NCBI RefSeq assembly: GCF_002002725.1
Contig: NZ_MUNW01000030.1
Location: forward strand, 38,938 to 102,937
Source of the DNA: Sinorhizobium sp. A49
GTDB lineage: Bacteria > Pseudomonadota > Alphaproteobacteria > Rhizobiales > Rhizobiaceae
Reading direction: 5' to 3'
Length of the DNA stretch: 64,000 nt
Under the pieces are notes generated by a model that saw only the letters and a program-made list of their open reading frames with translations, was not told the origin of the DNA and ran no database searches. Both the position numbers and the translations under genes were made by a program. Position 1 is the stretch's first letter, and the number at the start of each line of letters is the position of its first letter. This document shows, one piece after another, positions 1 through 9,204 of this stretch.

Positions 1-7
1 AGGACAT
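1..7 (-). CDS. Possible start of the gene after aroC (only 7 bases)
   Basis: Reading leftwards after the aroC stop there is an AGGAAG Shine-Dalgarno-like stretch (about 12-17), then an ATG on the minus strand at position 7 that runs off the window. The spacing is right for translation of a gene following aroC in the same operon. Nothing can be said about the product. Confidence 0.35.
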
Positions 8-25
8 GATGATCTTCCTGAATTA

Positions 26-1120
26 TTAGAGCCGGCCGGTCTGGCCGCGGTCACGCAGGTAGTGATCTGCAATCGTGCAGGCAACCATCGCCTCGCCGAT
101 CGGCACCGCGCGGATGCCGACGCAGGGGTCATGACGCCCCTTGGTGCGCACATCCACCTCGTTGCCGTCGCTATCGATCGAACGACGTTCCGTGAGAATA
201 GAAGAGGTTGGCTTGATCGCAAAGCGGGCGACGACCGGCTGGCCGGTCGAAATGCCGCCAAGAATGCCGCCGGCGTTGTTGGAGAGGAAGACGGGCTGGC
301 CGTCAGCGCCGATACGCATCTCGTCGGCATTTTCCTCGCCGGTGATTTCGGCTGCACCAAAACCGTTGCCGATCTCGACGCCCTTGACGGCGTTGATCGA
401 CATCAGGTTCGAAGCGATGTCCTGGTCGAGCTTGGCATAGATGGGCGCACCGATGCCCGCCGGAACGCCCTCGGCCACCACTTCGACCACGGCGCCAATG
501 GACGAACCCGATTTGCGGATACCGTCCAGGTACTCCTCCCAGACGGGCACGATCGCCGGATCCGGCGCAAAGAACGGGTTGTTGTTGACCTCGGCCCAAT
601 CCCAGTTGGCCCGGTCGATCTTGTGCTTGCCGATCTGCACGAGCGCTGCGCGCACGACCAGCCCCGGCACAACCTTGCGGGCGATACCGCCGGCGGCAAC
701 GCGTGCCGCCGTTTCGCGCGCCGACGAGCGGCCACCGCCGCGGTAGTCGCGAATGCCGTATTTGACATCATAGGTGTAATCGGCGTGCCCCGGGCGATAA
801 CGCTTGGAGATTTCCGAATAATCCTTCGAGCGCTGGTCAGTGTTTTCGATCAGCATCGAAATCGGCGTGCCGGTCGAGATCATCGTCTCGCCGTCCTCAT
901 CCAGCATCACGCCGGAGAGAACCTTGACGAGATCGTCCTCACGGCGCTGCGTGACGAAACGCGACTGGCCGGGCTTGCGCTTGTCGAGCCAGGCCTGCAG
1001 TTCGGCCAGGGTGAAACGAATGCCGGGCGGGCACCCATCCACCACGCAGCCAAGCGCGGGCCCATGGCTTTCGCCCCAGGTGGTGACGCGGAAGAGATGA
1101 CCGAAGGTATTGTGCGACAT
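26..1120 (-). CDS. aroC: Chorismate synthase
   Basis: Last enzyme of the shikimate pathway, converting 5-enolpyruvylshikimate-3-phosphate to chorismate with reduced FMN as cofactor, in the cytoplasm. The 364-residue protein begins [20 protein letters not shown], the family N-terminus, and carries the conserved RPGHADYTY and [18 protein letters not shown] blocks and a C-terminal RHDPCVG motif. The frame stays open 12 codons further upstream, but the conserved N-terminus fixes the ATG at 1120. The length is normal for the family. It may be co-transcribed with a gene starting at the window edge. No odd features. Confidence 0.97.
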   Translation of the reverse strand: MSHNTFGHLFRVTTWGESHGPALGCVVDGCPPGIRFTLAELQAWLDKRKPGQSRFVTQRREDDLVKVLSGVMLDEDGETMISTGTPISMLIENTDQRSKDYSEISKRYRPGHADYTYDVKYGIRDYRGGGRSSARETAARVAAGGIARKVVPGLVVRAALVQIGKHKIDRANWDWAEVNNNPFFAPDPAIVPVWEEYLDGIRKSGSSIGAVVEVVAEGVPAGIGAPIYAKLDQDIASNLMSINAVKGVEIGNGFGAAEITGEENADEMRIGADGQPVFLSNNAGGILGGISTGQPVVARFAIKPTSSILTERRSIDSDGNEVDVRTKGRHDPCVGIRAVPIGEAMVACTIADHYLRDRGQTGRL

Positions 1121-1241
1121 GAGGCAACCGAACTCTGAGAAGCAACGGACGTACATGTTTCATGTACGGGCGCCACTCTCATAGTGGAAAGCCGGGACAG
1201 GGGAAAGTGTTTCCGATGGGCAGGCGAGATTTGCAACCGCC

Positions 1242-4200
1242 TCAGGAAGCGAGCCTCAATCCGCGCTCCGTCGCGAATGCCAGGAAGTTCTCCGCGCTCA
1301 GCGGTTTCGAGAAGGCATAACCCTGCAGCAGATCGCAGCCGAGAATGCCGAGCATCTCGGCATGCGCCATGGTCTCGACGCCTTCCGCCACCGTCTCGAT
1401 CCCGAGCGAGCGGGCGATATCGATGATCGACCGGATCAGCGCCTGCTCCGTGCGGGCGCTGAGAACCGGAACCACGAGCTGGCGGTCGATCTTCAGCCGC
1501 TTCGGCTTGATCTTCAAGAGGCTGACGATCGAGGTATGACCCGTGCCGAAATCGTCGATCTCGATGTCGATACCGAGCCTTTTAATGCCCTCGATATTGG
1601 CCGTGACGATATCGTCGCTTTCATCGAGGAAGATCGATTCCACCAGCTCGAAGGAAATCTGCCCCGGCACGATGCTCAGGCCTTCGAGCGAGGCAAGCAA
1701 CCGCTCGTCCTGCAGGCGCTTGGCCGAGACGTTGACCGAGATCTTCGGTACCCTGAGGCCGGCGGCAGCCCAGCGCATCTGGTCGGCCAGCGATTTTTCG
1801 AGGACGAGCCGGTCGAGCGCCGCGGTCACGTTCAGGTCGTCGGCGATCGCCAGGAACCTGTCCGGCGTCAGAATGCCATGCCGCGGATGGCGCCAGCGGA
1901 TGAGCGCCTCCACACCGGAAAGCGCCAATGTCGAGGCGTCGAATTGCGGCTGGTACCAGGGAACGAACTCGTCGCGCTCGATGCCTTCGAGGATTTCATC
2001 GGCGACACGCTTGGCGGTGACGACTTCGGCCTGGAGGATGTGCGTGAAGAACTGGTAGCGGTTGCGACCGTTTTCCTTCGCCCGATAGAGCGCCATGTCG
2101 GCATTGACGAGCAGCTTGCGCGCATCGCCGTGCGCCTGGCGCGCCACGGCGACGCCGATGCTGACGCCGAAGCGGCAGGGAAACCCGTTGTAGTCGACAG
2201 GCTGGCGCATCTCCGCGATGATCCGGTCGCACAGCGCCGCAAGTGCGGCATCGCCCGGCGCGCCGGTGACGACGACGACAAACTCGTCGCCGCCGATGCG
2301 CGCCACGAGGTCACCCGGCCCAATGTTGGAGCGCAGGATCTCCGACGCATGAACCAGCATCGCATCGCCGGCCGCATGGCCCAGCGTGTCGTTGATCTGT
2401 TTGAAGCGGTCGAGGTCGATATGAAGGATGGCGATGTGTTGCGGCTTGTCGGCACCTTCACCGGTCAGGCGCTCCAGCGCCTTGTCGAGCATCCGGCGAT
2501 TGCCCAGGCCGGTCAGCGGATCGTGCAGCGAATTGTGCTCGATGCGGATCCGCGCCTGCTCCAACTCGGCGTTCTTGGCGTCCGTCATTGCCTTGGCGGC
2601 GCGCAATTGCTCGGTCATCACGACGTCGTCGGTCACATCGAGCGCAATGCCGACCAGCTTCCTGCGCCCCTCCGGCGACACATGCAGCTTGCCGACCGAG
2701 CGAATGTGTCGAACGGCACCTTCAGCCAGAACCACGCGCGCCTGGTGGACGTAGGTTTCGCGGGCGCCGATCGCCGTGTTGACCGCCAGAAGTGCAGAGC
2801 CACGATCTTCGGGATGAAGTGCGCCGAGCCAGGTTTCCTCGTTGGTGGAGCCATCGGTATAGAGCAGCCCGTAGAGCTGGTGCATGCGCTCGTCCCAATA
2901 GGCGACGTTGTTGTCGAGATCCGCCTCCCACATGCCGCAACGATAGCTGTCGAGCGCGAGGTCGAGCCGGCGCGACAGCTTCTCGAGTTCCTGCTCGCGC
3001 TCGTAAAGGCCCTTCAGGGCCCGCTCGAGTTCCAGGTTCTGCTGATCAACCTGAGCCTTGGCAGCCCCCAGACGTTCGTTCTTCAACACGTCATCGGTCA
3101 CATCCCAGCTGATGCCGGTGATCTTCGAGCGGCCGTCGATACCCTGATGGCCGGAACCGACATTGCGGATGTGCCGTATGTTGCCATCGGAGAGCACAAC
3201 ACGATATTGGGAACGGTACTCCAGCCCCTCGTCGAGGCTGCGAAAGAGAGCGTTGGCGGCAATGCCGACATCATCAGGGTGGACGGTCGAGCGCCATTCC
3301 TCATAGGTCGGCTCGTCTTCATGGACGGCCAAGCCGTGCAGATGGAACATGCGATCGTCCCAGGACCGCTCCTGCGTTGCCTGATCGATTTCCCATATGC
3401 CGATCTTGGAGGCCTCGAGCGCCAGATTGAGACGATGCGAAAGCGTCATCACCTCACCTTCGCGTGCCCGGAGTTTGGCGATGTTGCGCTGGCGCTCGTT
3501 GACCAGGCCGCCGGTCAAAAGAATGGGAATGACGACGACGGCGACCGCCGCGGCAATCGCCAGGCGCAGGTCGGCGCTGTTTTCCGGTAGTTGGTCCCAG
3601 CCGCCAATCGGTGTTGCCGCGAGCTCCCACACGCCGCCGGGCAGAACGAGTTGGCGCGTGGCCGGAGCCGCCCGAAAAACGCTGTCATTGCCGAAGAAGG
3701 CATCCTGGATACGCTCCGGCTCCGACACGTCGCGGATCGCGAGATGCACGTCGACATGGCGATGATCACCGGTCGATTCCGGCGTTTCAACACCGTCCTC
3801 AAGCAGGCGTGCGGAGCGATAGAGAGCCTTTTCGTCGAGAATCGCCTCGACATACCCCCACCGCTCCATGCGCCCCTGGATCTTGGCGAAGACAGGCAGG
3901 AAAAGTTCGAAGCCGTTGCGCCCGCTCGGCAGGCGAATGGGGCCGATCATCACGGGCTTCACGGTGGACGAAGCCCGCTCCACGGCACGCCGCGTCGCGC
4001 CGAACTTGTTGAAATCGGTACCGACGAACCATTGCTGGCTTTCGCGGGGAAACGCGATGCGAACCACACCGCCCGGCGCTGCCGACGCCCGCACCATCTG
4101 CGGATTCTGCAGCAGCAACTTGGTCGACATGACCGTGAAATCATCCGCGGTCATCTCCGGGTGAACGCCGATGCTGTTGGCGAACCCGTTGAGGGCGGCA

Positions 4201-4421
4201 ATATTGGTGTTGACCTCGGACTGGAGGCGATTGGCGATGAGGTTCAGCTCATTCTCGACGTCGATCCTCAGATCGCTTCGGAAGTTCTCAAGATTTTGGC
4301 GCTCATAAATGTGGCCGCCGCTGAACACCACGATGCCCGCGATCGCAGCCGGTATCAGCGACGGTTTCGCAAATCTGGCTGCCGCCCGAATGCGTTGGCG
4401 CAGAACGTCAACAATCTTCAC
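1242..4421 (-). CDS. CHASE-PAS-PAS-GGDEF-EAL c-di-GMP signalling protein
   Basis: Membrane-bound bifunctional c-di-GMP enzyme of about 1059 residues. The order is an N-terminal membrane segment, a periplasmic CHASE-type region (about 45-280), a second membrane segment, two PAS/PAC repeats (about 320-580), GGDEF (motif GGDEF near 710) and EAL (EAL near 837). The GGDEF motif is intact, but the RxxD inhibitory site reads GPGD, so product inhibition is probably lost. The EAL domain keeps EAL, NVS, ELVES, DDFGTG, KID, AEGVET and QGY, so phosphodiesterase activity is expected. I chose the GTG at 4421 because GAGGGG lies about 8 bases upstream. An in-frame ATG at 4502 has no ribosome-binding site. 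The ligand of the CHASE domain is unknown. Confidence 0.9.
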   Translation of the reverse strand: MKIVDVLRQRIRAAARFAKPSLIPAAIAGIVVFSGGHIYERQNLENFRSDLRIDVENELNLIANRLQSEVNTNIAALNGFANSIGVHPEMTADDFTVMSTKLLLQNPQMVRASAAPGGVVRIAFPRESQQWFVGTDFNKFGATRRAVERASSTVKPVMIGPIRLPSGRNGFELFLPVFAKIQGRMERWGYVEAILDEKALYRSARLLEDGVETPESTGDHRHVDVHLAIRDVSEPERIQDAFFGNDSVFRAAPATRQLVLPGGVWELAATPIGGWDQLPENSADLRLAIAAAVAVVVIPILLTGGLVNERQRNIAKLRAREGEVMTLSHRLNLALEASKIGIWEIDQATQERSWDDRMFHLHGLAVHEDEPTYEEWRSTVHPDDVGIAANALFRSLDEGLEYRSQYRVVLSDGNIRHIRNVGSGHQGIDGRSKITGISWDVTDDVLKNERLGAAKAQVDQQNLELERALKGLYEREQELEKLSRRLDLALDSYRCGMWEADLDNNVAYWDERMHQLYGLLYTDGSTNEETWLGALHPEDRGSALLAVNTAIGARETYVHQARVVLAEGAVRHIRSVGKLHVSPEGRRKLVGIALDVTDDVVMTEQLRAAKAMTDAKNAELEQARIRIEHNSLHDPLTGLGNRRMLDKALERLTGEGADKPQHIAILHIDLDRFKQINDTLGHAAGDAMLVHASEILRSNIGPGDLVARIGGDEFVVVVTGAPGDAALAALCDRIIAEMRQPVDYNGFPCRFGVSIGVAVARQAHGDARKLLVNADMALYRAKENGRNRYQFFTHILQAEVVTAKRVADEILEGIERDEFVPWYQPQFDASTLALSGVEALIRWRHPRHGILTPDRFLAIADDLNVTAALDRLVLEKSLADQMRWAAAGLRVPKISVNVSAKRLQDERLLASLEGLSIVPGQISFELVESIFLDESDDIVTANIEGIKRLGIDIEIDDFGTGHTSIVSLLKIKPKRLKIDRQLVVPVLSARTEQALIRSIIDIARSLGIETVAEGVETMAHAEMLGILGCDLLQGYAFSKPLSAENFLAFATERGLRLAS

Positions 4422-4719
4422 TCTATTCCCCTCGATCCCCAACCGAAGGTAGCGTTCGAGTCTTAAGATTGGCTTTCGTGACATTTCTTTGGAAAACCCC
4501 ATAATTCATGGGGATACAATGCGGAAGCGTCGCCGTTCGCGCCGGCCGAACGCTTGAAAACTGCACGTTTGGCGTTCAGTCTCCCCCAACCGGCCGGGCA
4601 ACCCCCAAACGAGGGAAAATGCCTGTCAAAAGCGACGGTACAAGGCAATTTTTGCCACAATCGGGGATCAAAGGGTGATGACAAGAAGAATCGCAGATAC
4701 ATTGAAGAGGGCAAGAAAG

Positions 4720-4980
4720 ATGCGTTTTGTCATTGCCGCGCTCATGGCCACCGCCGGCTTGCTTTCGCCTCTGTCGGCCCTTGCCGAAAGTGCCGACGTA
4801 GAGGCTGTCATCACCGGCGTCGATACCGATCGCCTCAGCCTCCAACTCGACGATGGCAAGAGCTATCAGGCGCCTGAAGAGTTCAACTTCGAAGGCCTCA
4901 CCGCCGGCGTGAAAGTTCTCGTGTTCTACACAGAGGTCGACGGCAAGCGTGTGATCAACGACCTGGAGATCGTCCAGTAG
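4720..4980 (+). CDS. Small secreted DUF1344-family protein
   Basis: A short protein of 86 residues with a cleavable signal peptide (MRFVIAALMATAGLLSPLSA then LAES), followed by a small beta-rich domain with the pattern of rhizobial DUF1344 proteins: a DVEAVITGVD start, LSLQLDDGKSY, and a closing GVKVLVFY segment. The ATG at 4720 follows GAAGAGG at good spacing. The frame is also open from GTG 4675, but that would bury the signal peptide. It stands alone between divergent and convergent neighbours. Function unknown, predicted periplasmic. Confidence 0.75.
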   Translation: MRFVIAALMATAGLLSPLSALAESADVEAVITGVDTDRLSLQLDDGKSYQAPEEFNFEGLTAGVKVLVFYTEVDGKRVINDLEIVQ

Positions 4981-5042
4981 GACCGCAAAGACGTGGCCCC
5001 GCCCCTCGACGGGCGGCGCCCTGATCCGGCTTCATCGAAGCC

Positions 5043-5627
5043 TTAGATCCAGCCGATCGTATTTCCGGCAATCCGCAACAGGCGATCCTGCGGGATGGCA
5101 GCGGATGCCGCCTCATCTTCGTCCATTTCACCAAAAAGCTTGAATAGCGCGCGGATGACGCCGCCGTGGCTGACGCAGACCGTCGGCTTGTTCACGTCCT
5201 TGAGCCAGGCGGCGATCCGCCACGACAGGATCTCGTAGCTTTCGGCATCGTCACCTGGAGGGATGAAATCCCATTTCACCTTGCGTCGCTCGGCGATACG
5301 CTCCGGCACGGACCGCTTCAGTTCCGGCAGCGTGAAGCCCTCCCAGTCGCCGAAGGAAACTTCCTTCAGCCGGTCGTCGGTGCGGTAGAGGGTGGGGTCG
5401 AGACCCATCGCCTGGCGCAGGCGCTCCATGGTCTCGCGGGTGCGGCCAAGAGGGCTGGCGACGAAGTCGAACTGTGCCGCATCAGGGCCGAGAATGGCGC
5501 CGAGCGCCACCCCGTTTCCGGTCGCCTGCTGGCGGCCGGTGTCGTTGAGAGGAATGTCTTTCTGCCCCTGGAGGCGGCTTTCCGCGTTCCAGTCGGTCTG
5601 TCCGTGACGGATCACATAGATCAGCAC
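5043..5627 (-). CDS. Histidine phosphatase family protein (phosphoglycerate mutase-like)
   Basis: A 194-residue member of the histidine phosphatase superfamily. The phosphate-accepting RHGQTDWN motif is at residues 8-15, a second block SPLGRTRET near 60, the acidic partner region VSFGDWEGFT near 90 and the second catalytic histidine in CVSHGGVIRA near 150. The start is a GTG at 5627, preceded by GGAG. It lies 49 bases downstream of fabI on the same strand and is probably co-transcribed with it. The substrate cannot be read from sequence. The family includes cofactor-dependent mutases and small-molecule phosphatases, so a gpm name would be speculative. Confidence 0.9.
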   Translation of the reverse strand: MLIYVIRHGQTDWNAESRLQGQKDIPLNDTGRQQATGNGVALGAILGPDAAQFDFVASPLGRTRETMERLRQAMGLDPTLYRTDDRLKEVSFGDWEGFTLPELKRSVPERIAERRKVKWDFIPPGDDAESYEILSWRIAAWLKDVNKPTVCVSHGGVIRALFKLFGEMDEDEAASAAIPQDRLLRIAGNTIGWI

Positions 5628-5676
5628 TACATTTCGCTCCGGGCAGGAGGCTGTTCGGGCCGGTCGGCGGCGCCGA

Positions 5677-6495
5677 TCAATCCTTGATGACGGAGATATC
5701 CGGGGCGTCGACAGCCTTCATGCCGACGACATGATAGCCGCTGTCGGCGTGATGGACTTCGCCCGTGACAGAGCGCGACAGGTCGGACAGCATGTAGAGG
5801 CCGACATCGCCCACTTCCTCGATGGTGACGGTGCGACGCAGCGGTGCGTTGTACTCGTTCCACTTCAGGATATAGCGGAAATCGCCGATGCCGGAGGCGG
5901 CCAGCGTCTTGATCGGGCCGGCAGAGATCGCATTGACGCGGATGTTCTTCGGACCGAGGTCGACAGCCAGATACTTGACGCTCGCTTCAAGAGCAGCCTT
6001 GGCGACGCCCATGACGTTGTAATTCGGCATGACCTTCTCGGCGCCGTAGTAGGTGAGCGTCAGCATCGAACCGCCGTCCGTCATCAGCTTTTCAGCGCGA
6101 CGGGCAACCGAAGTGAACGAATAGACCGAGATCTGCATCGTCTTGGCGAAGTTTTCCGGCGACGTGTCGACATAACGGCCGGTCAGTTCGTCCTTGTCTG
6201 AGAAGCCGATGGCGTGCACGACGAAGTCGATCTTGCCCCAGTGCTTTTCGAGCGCGGAGAAAACCTCGTCGATGGACGCTTCGTCGCTGACGTCGCAGTG
6301 GCCGGCCATGAAACCGTCGATTTCCGCGAGCAGCGGCTCTACGCGCTTCTTCAGTGCATCACCCTGATAGGTCAGCGCAACTTCGCCACCCTGGGCATGG
6401 ATCGCCTTGGCGATCCCCCACGCGATCGAACGATTGTTCGCGACGCCCATGATGACGCCACGCTTGCCCTTCATCAAACCCGATGCCTGAGCCAT
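5677..6495 (-). CDS. fabI: Enoyl-[acyl-carrier-protein] reductase (NADH), FabI type
   Basis: Catalyses the last reduction of each fatty-acid elongation round, trans-2-enoyl-ACP to acyl-ACP. The 272-residue short-chain dehydrogenase has the FabI nucleotide-binding motif GVANNRSIAWGIA (17-29) and the FabI-type Tyr-Tyr...Met...Lys active site in LTYYGAEKVMPNYNVMGVAKAAL (about 150-172), and SAGPIKTLAASGI downstream. FabI is the target of triclosan-type inhibitors. Rhizobia often carry two copies, so which paralogue this is cannot be told here. The ATG at 6495 follows GGGGAC. Confidence 0.96.
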   Translation of the reverse strand: MAQASGLMKGKRGVIMGVANNRSIAWGIAKAIHAQGGEVALTYQGDALKKRVEPLLAEIDGFMAGHCDVSDEASIDEVFSALEKHWGKIDFVVHAIGFSDKDELTGRYVDTSPENFAKTMQISVYSFTSVARRAEKLMTDGGSMLTLTYYGAEKVMPNYNVMGVAKAALEASVKYLAVDLGPKNIRVNAISAGPIKTLAASGIGDFRYILKWNEYNAPLRRTVTIEEVGDVGLYMLSDLSRSVTGEVHHADSGYHVVGMKAVDAPDISVIKD

Positions 6496-6700
6496 GCATT
6501 GTCCCCAATACTAAATGCCGGCATCGACAACGGCCGACGCCAGACTTAACAAAATTCAAAAACGCCTGACCGGCGCTATCGGCGCACGTGCGGCAAATTG
6601 TCGAGAATTGCCTATGGCATAGCCGCTCCGGTGGTTCAAGCGCGGCCGGGATCAGGAACTGTTAGTCCCCGTAATATTGGGTCAGCGTGTCAGCAAACCG

Positions 6701-7759
6701 TCACAAATAGAAGCCATCGCGCAGCGATTTCATCAGGTCTGTAACCTTGTCGTCAGGCGTGTCGCGCAAGACGAGCCGCAATTCGACCAGCAGATTGCCC
6801 CGCGCGCCATAGGCACCCGGCAGCCCGAAGCCTTCGACGCGGATGACCTTGTCAGATCCGGACCAGGCCGGAACGACAACCGTCACCTCGCCGATCGGCG
6901 TGGAAATGACATGCTCGCAGCCGAGGACAGCGCTCTGAAGGTCGACAGGCAATGTCGTCAGCAGGTCCAGCCCACTGGTTCGGAATGCGCCGCTCTGGTC
7001 GACACGCAAAGTGACGACGACATCGCCGCGTGTCATGCCGGTGACGCGATACCCCTGCTCTGCCAACCGGACCGTCTGCCCGTCAACGGCGCCCGGCGGT
7101 ATCTGGACCTTGACAGTTTCGCCATCGGGCAGCTCAAGCGACAGGCGCTGACGATCGATCAGATCCTGGATGGTGACAGCAAGATCGACAGCAAGATCGG
7201 GGACCTTGTCGGCGGTCTTCGCCGCCCGGCCGCGAATGCGTCGGACAATGGCGGCCACAAGCTCGGCGGCGGGTGCGGCGGCGCGCTGCATCAGCGGCGG
7301 CTCGGTCTTGGCGACTGCCTCCTGCTTCGGCTCGCTGACCGGTTCTGGCTTCGGCTCGGGTGCCGCGGTGGGTCTCTCCGGGGCCCGCGCCGCAGCCGGC
7401 TTCGCGGCAGGCCTGGCCGTCCTTGCCCGCGTCTCCGCACCAAAAATCTGCGAGACCGCATCCTCGGCGGTTTCGGCGTCGACCGGCTGTTCCTCCGGTT
7501 CGGGGCCGCGCATCTTCGCCTTCATCGCCTCCATGCGACGCAGCTCGGCTTCGCGACGGGCATAATCGTACCGGCTTCGGAGCTTCGGGTCGCGCAGCAG
7601 CTCGTAGGCCTTGCCGGCCTCGGCAAAACGTTCGGCAGCGGTCGGATCGTCCTGATTGTGGTCGGGATGGATAGCCTTGGCGACCGAGCGCCACGCCGCC
7701 TTGATTTCGTCCTGACCGGCGGTGCGCCGGACGCCGAGGACTGCATAGGGATCACGCAT
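6701..7759 (-). CDS. DnaJ-like protein with J domain and DnaJ C-terminal domain (CbpA type)
   Basis: A 352-residue co-chaperone-like protein. The N-terminal J domain (1-70) has the HPD motif in IHPDHN, needed to stimulate DnaK ATPase. A charged, Ala/Pro/Glu-rich linker (about 85-170) follows, then a C-terminal substrate-binding domain with PDGETVKVQIPPGAVDGQTV and RGDVVVTLRV. The Gly/Phe and zinc-finger regions of true DnaJ are absent, so it is the CbpA/type-II class. It is upstream of and on the same strand as fabI, separated by 205 bases. Confidence 0.88.
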   Translation of the reverse strand: MRDPYAVLGVRRTAGQDEIKAAWRSVAKAIHPDHNQDDPTAAERFAEAGKAYELLRDPKLRSRYDYARREAELRRMEAMKAKMRGPEPEEQPVDAETAEDAVSQIFGAETRARTARPAAKPAAARAPERPTAAPEPKPEPVSEPKQEAVAKTEPPLMQRAAAPAAELVAAIVRRIRGRAAKTADKVPDLAVDLAVTIQDLIDRQRLSLELPDGETVKVQIPPGAVDGQTVRLAEQGYRVTGMTRGDVVVTLRVDQSGAFRTSGLDLLTTLPVDLQSAVLGCEHVISTPIGEVTVVVPAWSGSDKVIRVEGFGLPGAYGARGNLLVELRLVLRDTPDDKVTDLMKSLRDGFYL

Positions 7760-7974
7760 GGTTTTCTACCATCTTCTCTGATCGGCGGCTTCTCCCGGAT
7801 GCCCGCCTTATGCCTCAAACCGGGGATCACGCGCAGTGGTGGCATGTCCCGTTCAGCAGCGAGGATGGGCAGAACTTGCTAAAGATCGGTTAGCCGCAGC
7901 GACGATGAAGCAGGCCAAGACGGCGATCCAGACGTTCCGTCCGCGGTTTGCCGAAATGTGGTTAACACGGGATT

Positions 7975-8427
7975 TCAGGCACGCGGGCCAAAGCTGGTGA
8001 GGTACCACTCTCCATCGCCAAGCTTGCAGGTGCTGCCGTCGAACTTGGCGATGCCCTCATAGGAATGGCGGGTGGTGGTGAAGCGGCGGCACAGCATGCC
8101 GCTGGCATTGTCTTCCTGAATGCTGCTGATGACGCCGGCGCTGCCGGACGACGAATTCGCCCAGGGAATAGGGTTGAGCGAGCCCTGCCCGAGTTCGGCC
8201 GAGGTGACGGCATTGCGCACCAGGACCGCATCAGAAAGACCATCGGAGGTTTTGGCAACGGGAACGGTACCGGTCGAAACGGTGCGATCGACACTGCTGC
8301 CGAACAGGTCGAGGCCGGCTCCCATGCAGCCGGACAGGATGAGCACCGGCAGGCAAATTGCCGCGCCACGCATCACCGCGAAGGAATACCCCTTCTTGCC
8401 ATCGATCCACTTTGCTATGTCTTGCAC
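7975..8427 (-). CDS. Outer-membrane lipoprotein, RT0821/Lpp0805 surface-protein family
   Basis: A 150-residue predicted lipoprotein. A hydrophobic stretch ends in the lipobox LILSGC (about residues 29-34), so the mature protein starts at Cys34. The rest resembles the RT0821/Lpp0805 surface antigens: a paired Cys pattern ([15 protein letters not shown] and [12 protein letters not shown]) and a terminal tryptophan segment. The GTG at 8427 has AGGA upstream. An internal ATG at 8373 would give a shorter, more typical signal. It is divergent from pdxH. Function unknown; the family is named from rickettsial and Legionella proteins. Confidence 0.75.
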   Translation of the reverse strand: MQDIAKWIDGKKGYSFAVMRGAAICLPVLILSGCMGAGLDLFGSSVDRTVSTGTVPVAKTSDGLSDAVLVRNAVTSAELGQGSLNPIPWANSSSGSAGVISSIQEDNASGMLCRRFTTTRHSYEGIAKFDGSTCKLGDGEWYLTSFGPRA

Positions 8428-8500
8428 GGCAATCCTGTAAGACTCGCAAGAGCCGCACGTTTCCCGAGGAAGTCAACAAGCAGGCTCTGACATTTTCGAT

Positions 8501-8539
8501 GCGGAAACACCGCTCGGGCTCATCCCGAAGCGTTTCCGC
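8501..8539. repeat. Imperfect hairpin in the pdxH leader
   Basis: GCGGAAAC...CGGG is followed by CCCGAAGCGTTTCCGC, giving a long imperfect stem closed by a CTCAT loop, 29 bases before the pdxH start. It has no T tract, so it is not an obvious terminator. It could be a leader structure or a dispersed palindrome. The function is unknown. Confidence 0.5.
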
Positions 8540-8567
8540 GCCAGACATCACGGCGTTAGAAGGCAAT

Positions 8568-9188
8568 ATGGCGGTGAATGAGTTAACAAGCGGTGACTTC
8601 ACGGAAGCAAATGAGCCCTTTTCCCTTTTCGGCACATGGCTGAAGGACGCGGAGGGCAGCGAGATCAACGACCCCAACGCCGTGGCGCTGGCGACTGTCG
8701 ACCCTGACGGACTGCCGAATGTGCGCATGGTTCTGCTCAAGGATTTCGACGAACGCGGCTTCGTCTTCTACACCAATTTCGAGAGCCAGAAGGGCCGCGA
8801 GGTTCTGAGCGCGCGCAAGGCCGCCATGTGTTTTCACTGGAAGTCTCTCCGGCGTCAGGTGCGGCTGCGCGGGCCGGTCGAGATCGTCTCGGACGCCGAA
8901 GCGGACGAATATTTCAAGTCGCGGCCGCGGGGCAGCCGTATAGGCGCCTGGGCGTCGAAACAGTCCCGCCCGCTCGAAAGCCGGTTCGCGCTGGAAAAGG
9001 CAGTTGCCGAATACACGGCCCGCCATGCACTCGGCGAAATTCCCCGTCCGGAATACTGGTCCGGCTTTCGCATCCGCCCGACCTCGATCGAGTTCTGGCA
9101 CGACCGGCCGTTCCGTCTGCACGACCGCCTGGAATTTCGGCGTGAGACACCGGAAGGCGGCTGGGAGAAGGTACGAATGTACCCCTGA
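8568..9188 (+). CDS. pdxH: Pyridoxamine 5'-phosphate oxidase
   Basis: FMN-dependent oxidation of pyridoxine/pyridoxamine 5'-phosphate to pyridoxal 5'-phosphate, in vitamin B6 synthesis and salvage. The 206-residue protein has the FMN-binding [18 protein letters not shown] block (about 46-63), [11 protein letters not shown] (about 88-98), the substrate-binding SRPLES segment and the family C-terminus [19 protein letters not shown]. The ATG at 8568 follows AGAAGG. The frame is open 70 codons further upstream, but that extension has no family similarity. It converges on the deacetylase gene with only 16 bases between stops and no visible terminator. Confidence 0.95.
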   Translation: MAVNELTSGDFTEANEPFSLFGTWLKDAEGSEINDPNAVALATVDPDGLPNVRMVLLKDFDERGFVFYTNFESQKGREVLSARKAAMCFHWKSLRRQVRLRGPVEIVSDAEADEYFKSRPRGSRIGAWASKQSRPLESRFALEKAVAEYTARHALGEIPRPEYWSGFRIRPTSIEFWHDRPFRLHDRLEFRRETPEGGWEKVRMYP

Positions 9189-9204
9189 CGGACGCGTCCG
9201 GCGG

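Noticed and set aside
62..1138. Long open frame antisense to aroC (358 codons)
   Set aside because: High GC leaves antisense frames open. No recognisable domain, Arg/Ala/Asp-biased composition, and aroC is certain on the other strand. The same reasoning removes the long antisense frames over the GGDEF-EAL gene, glyS, tldD and the DUF1217-repeat gene.
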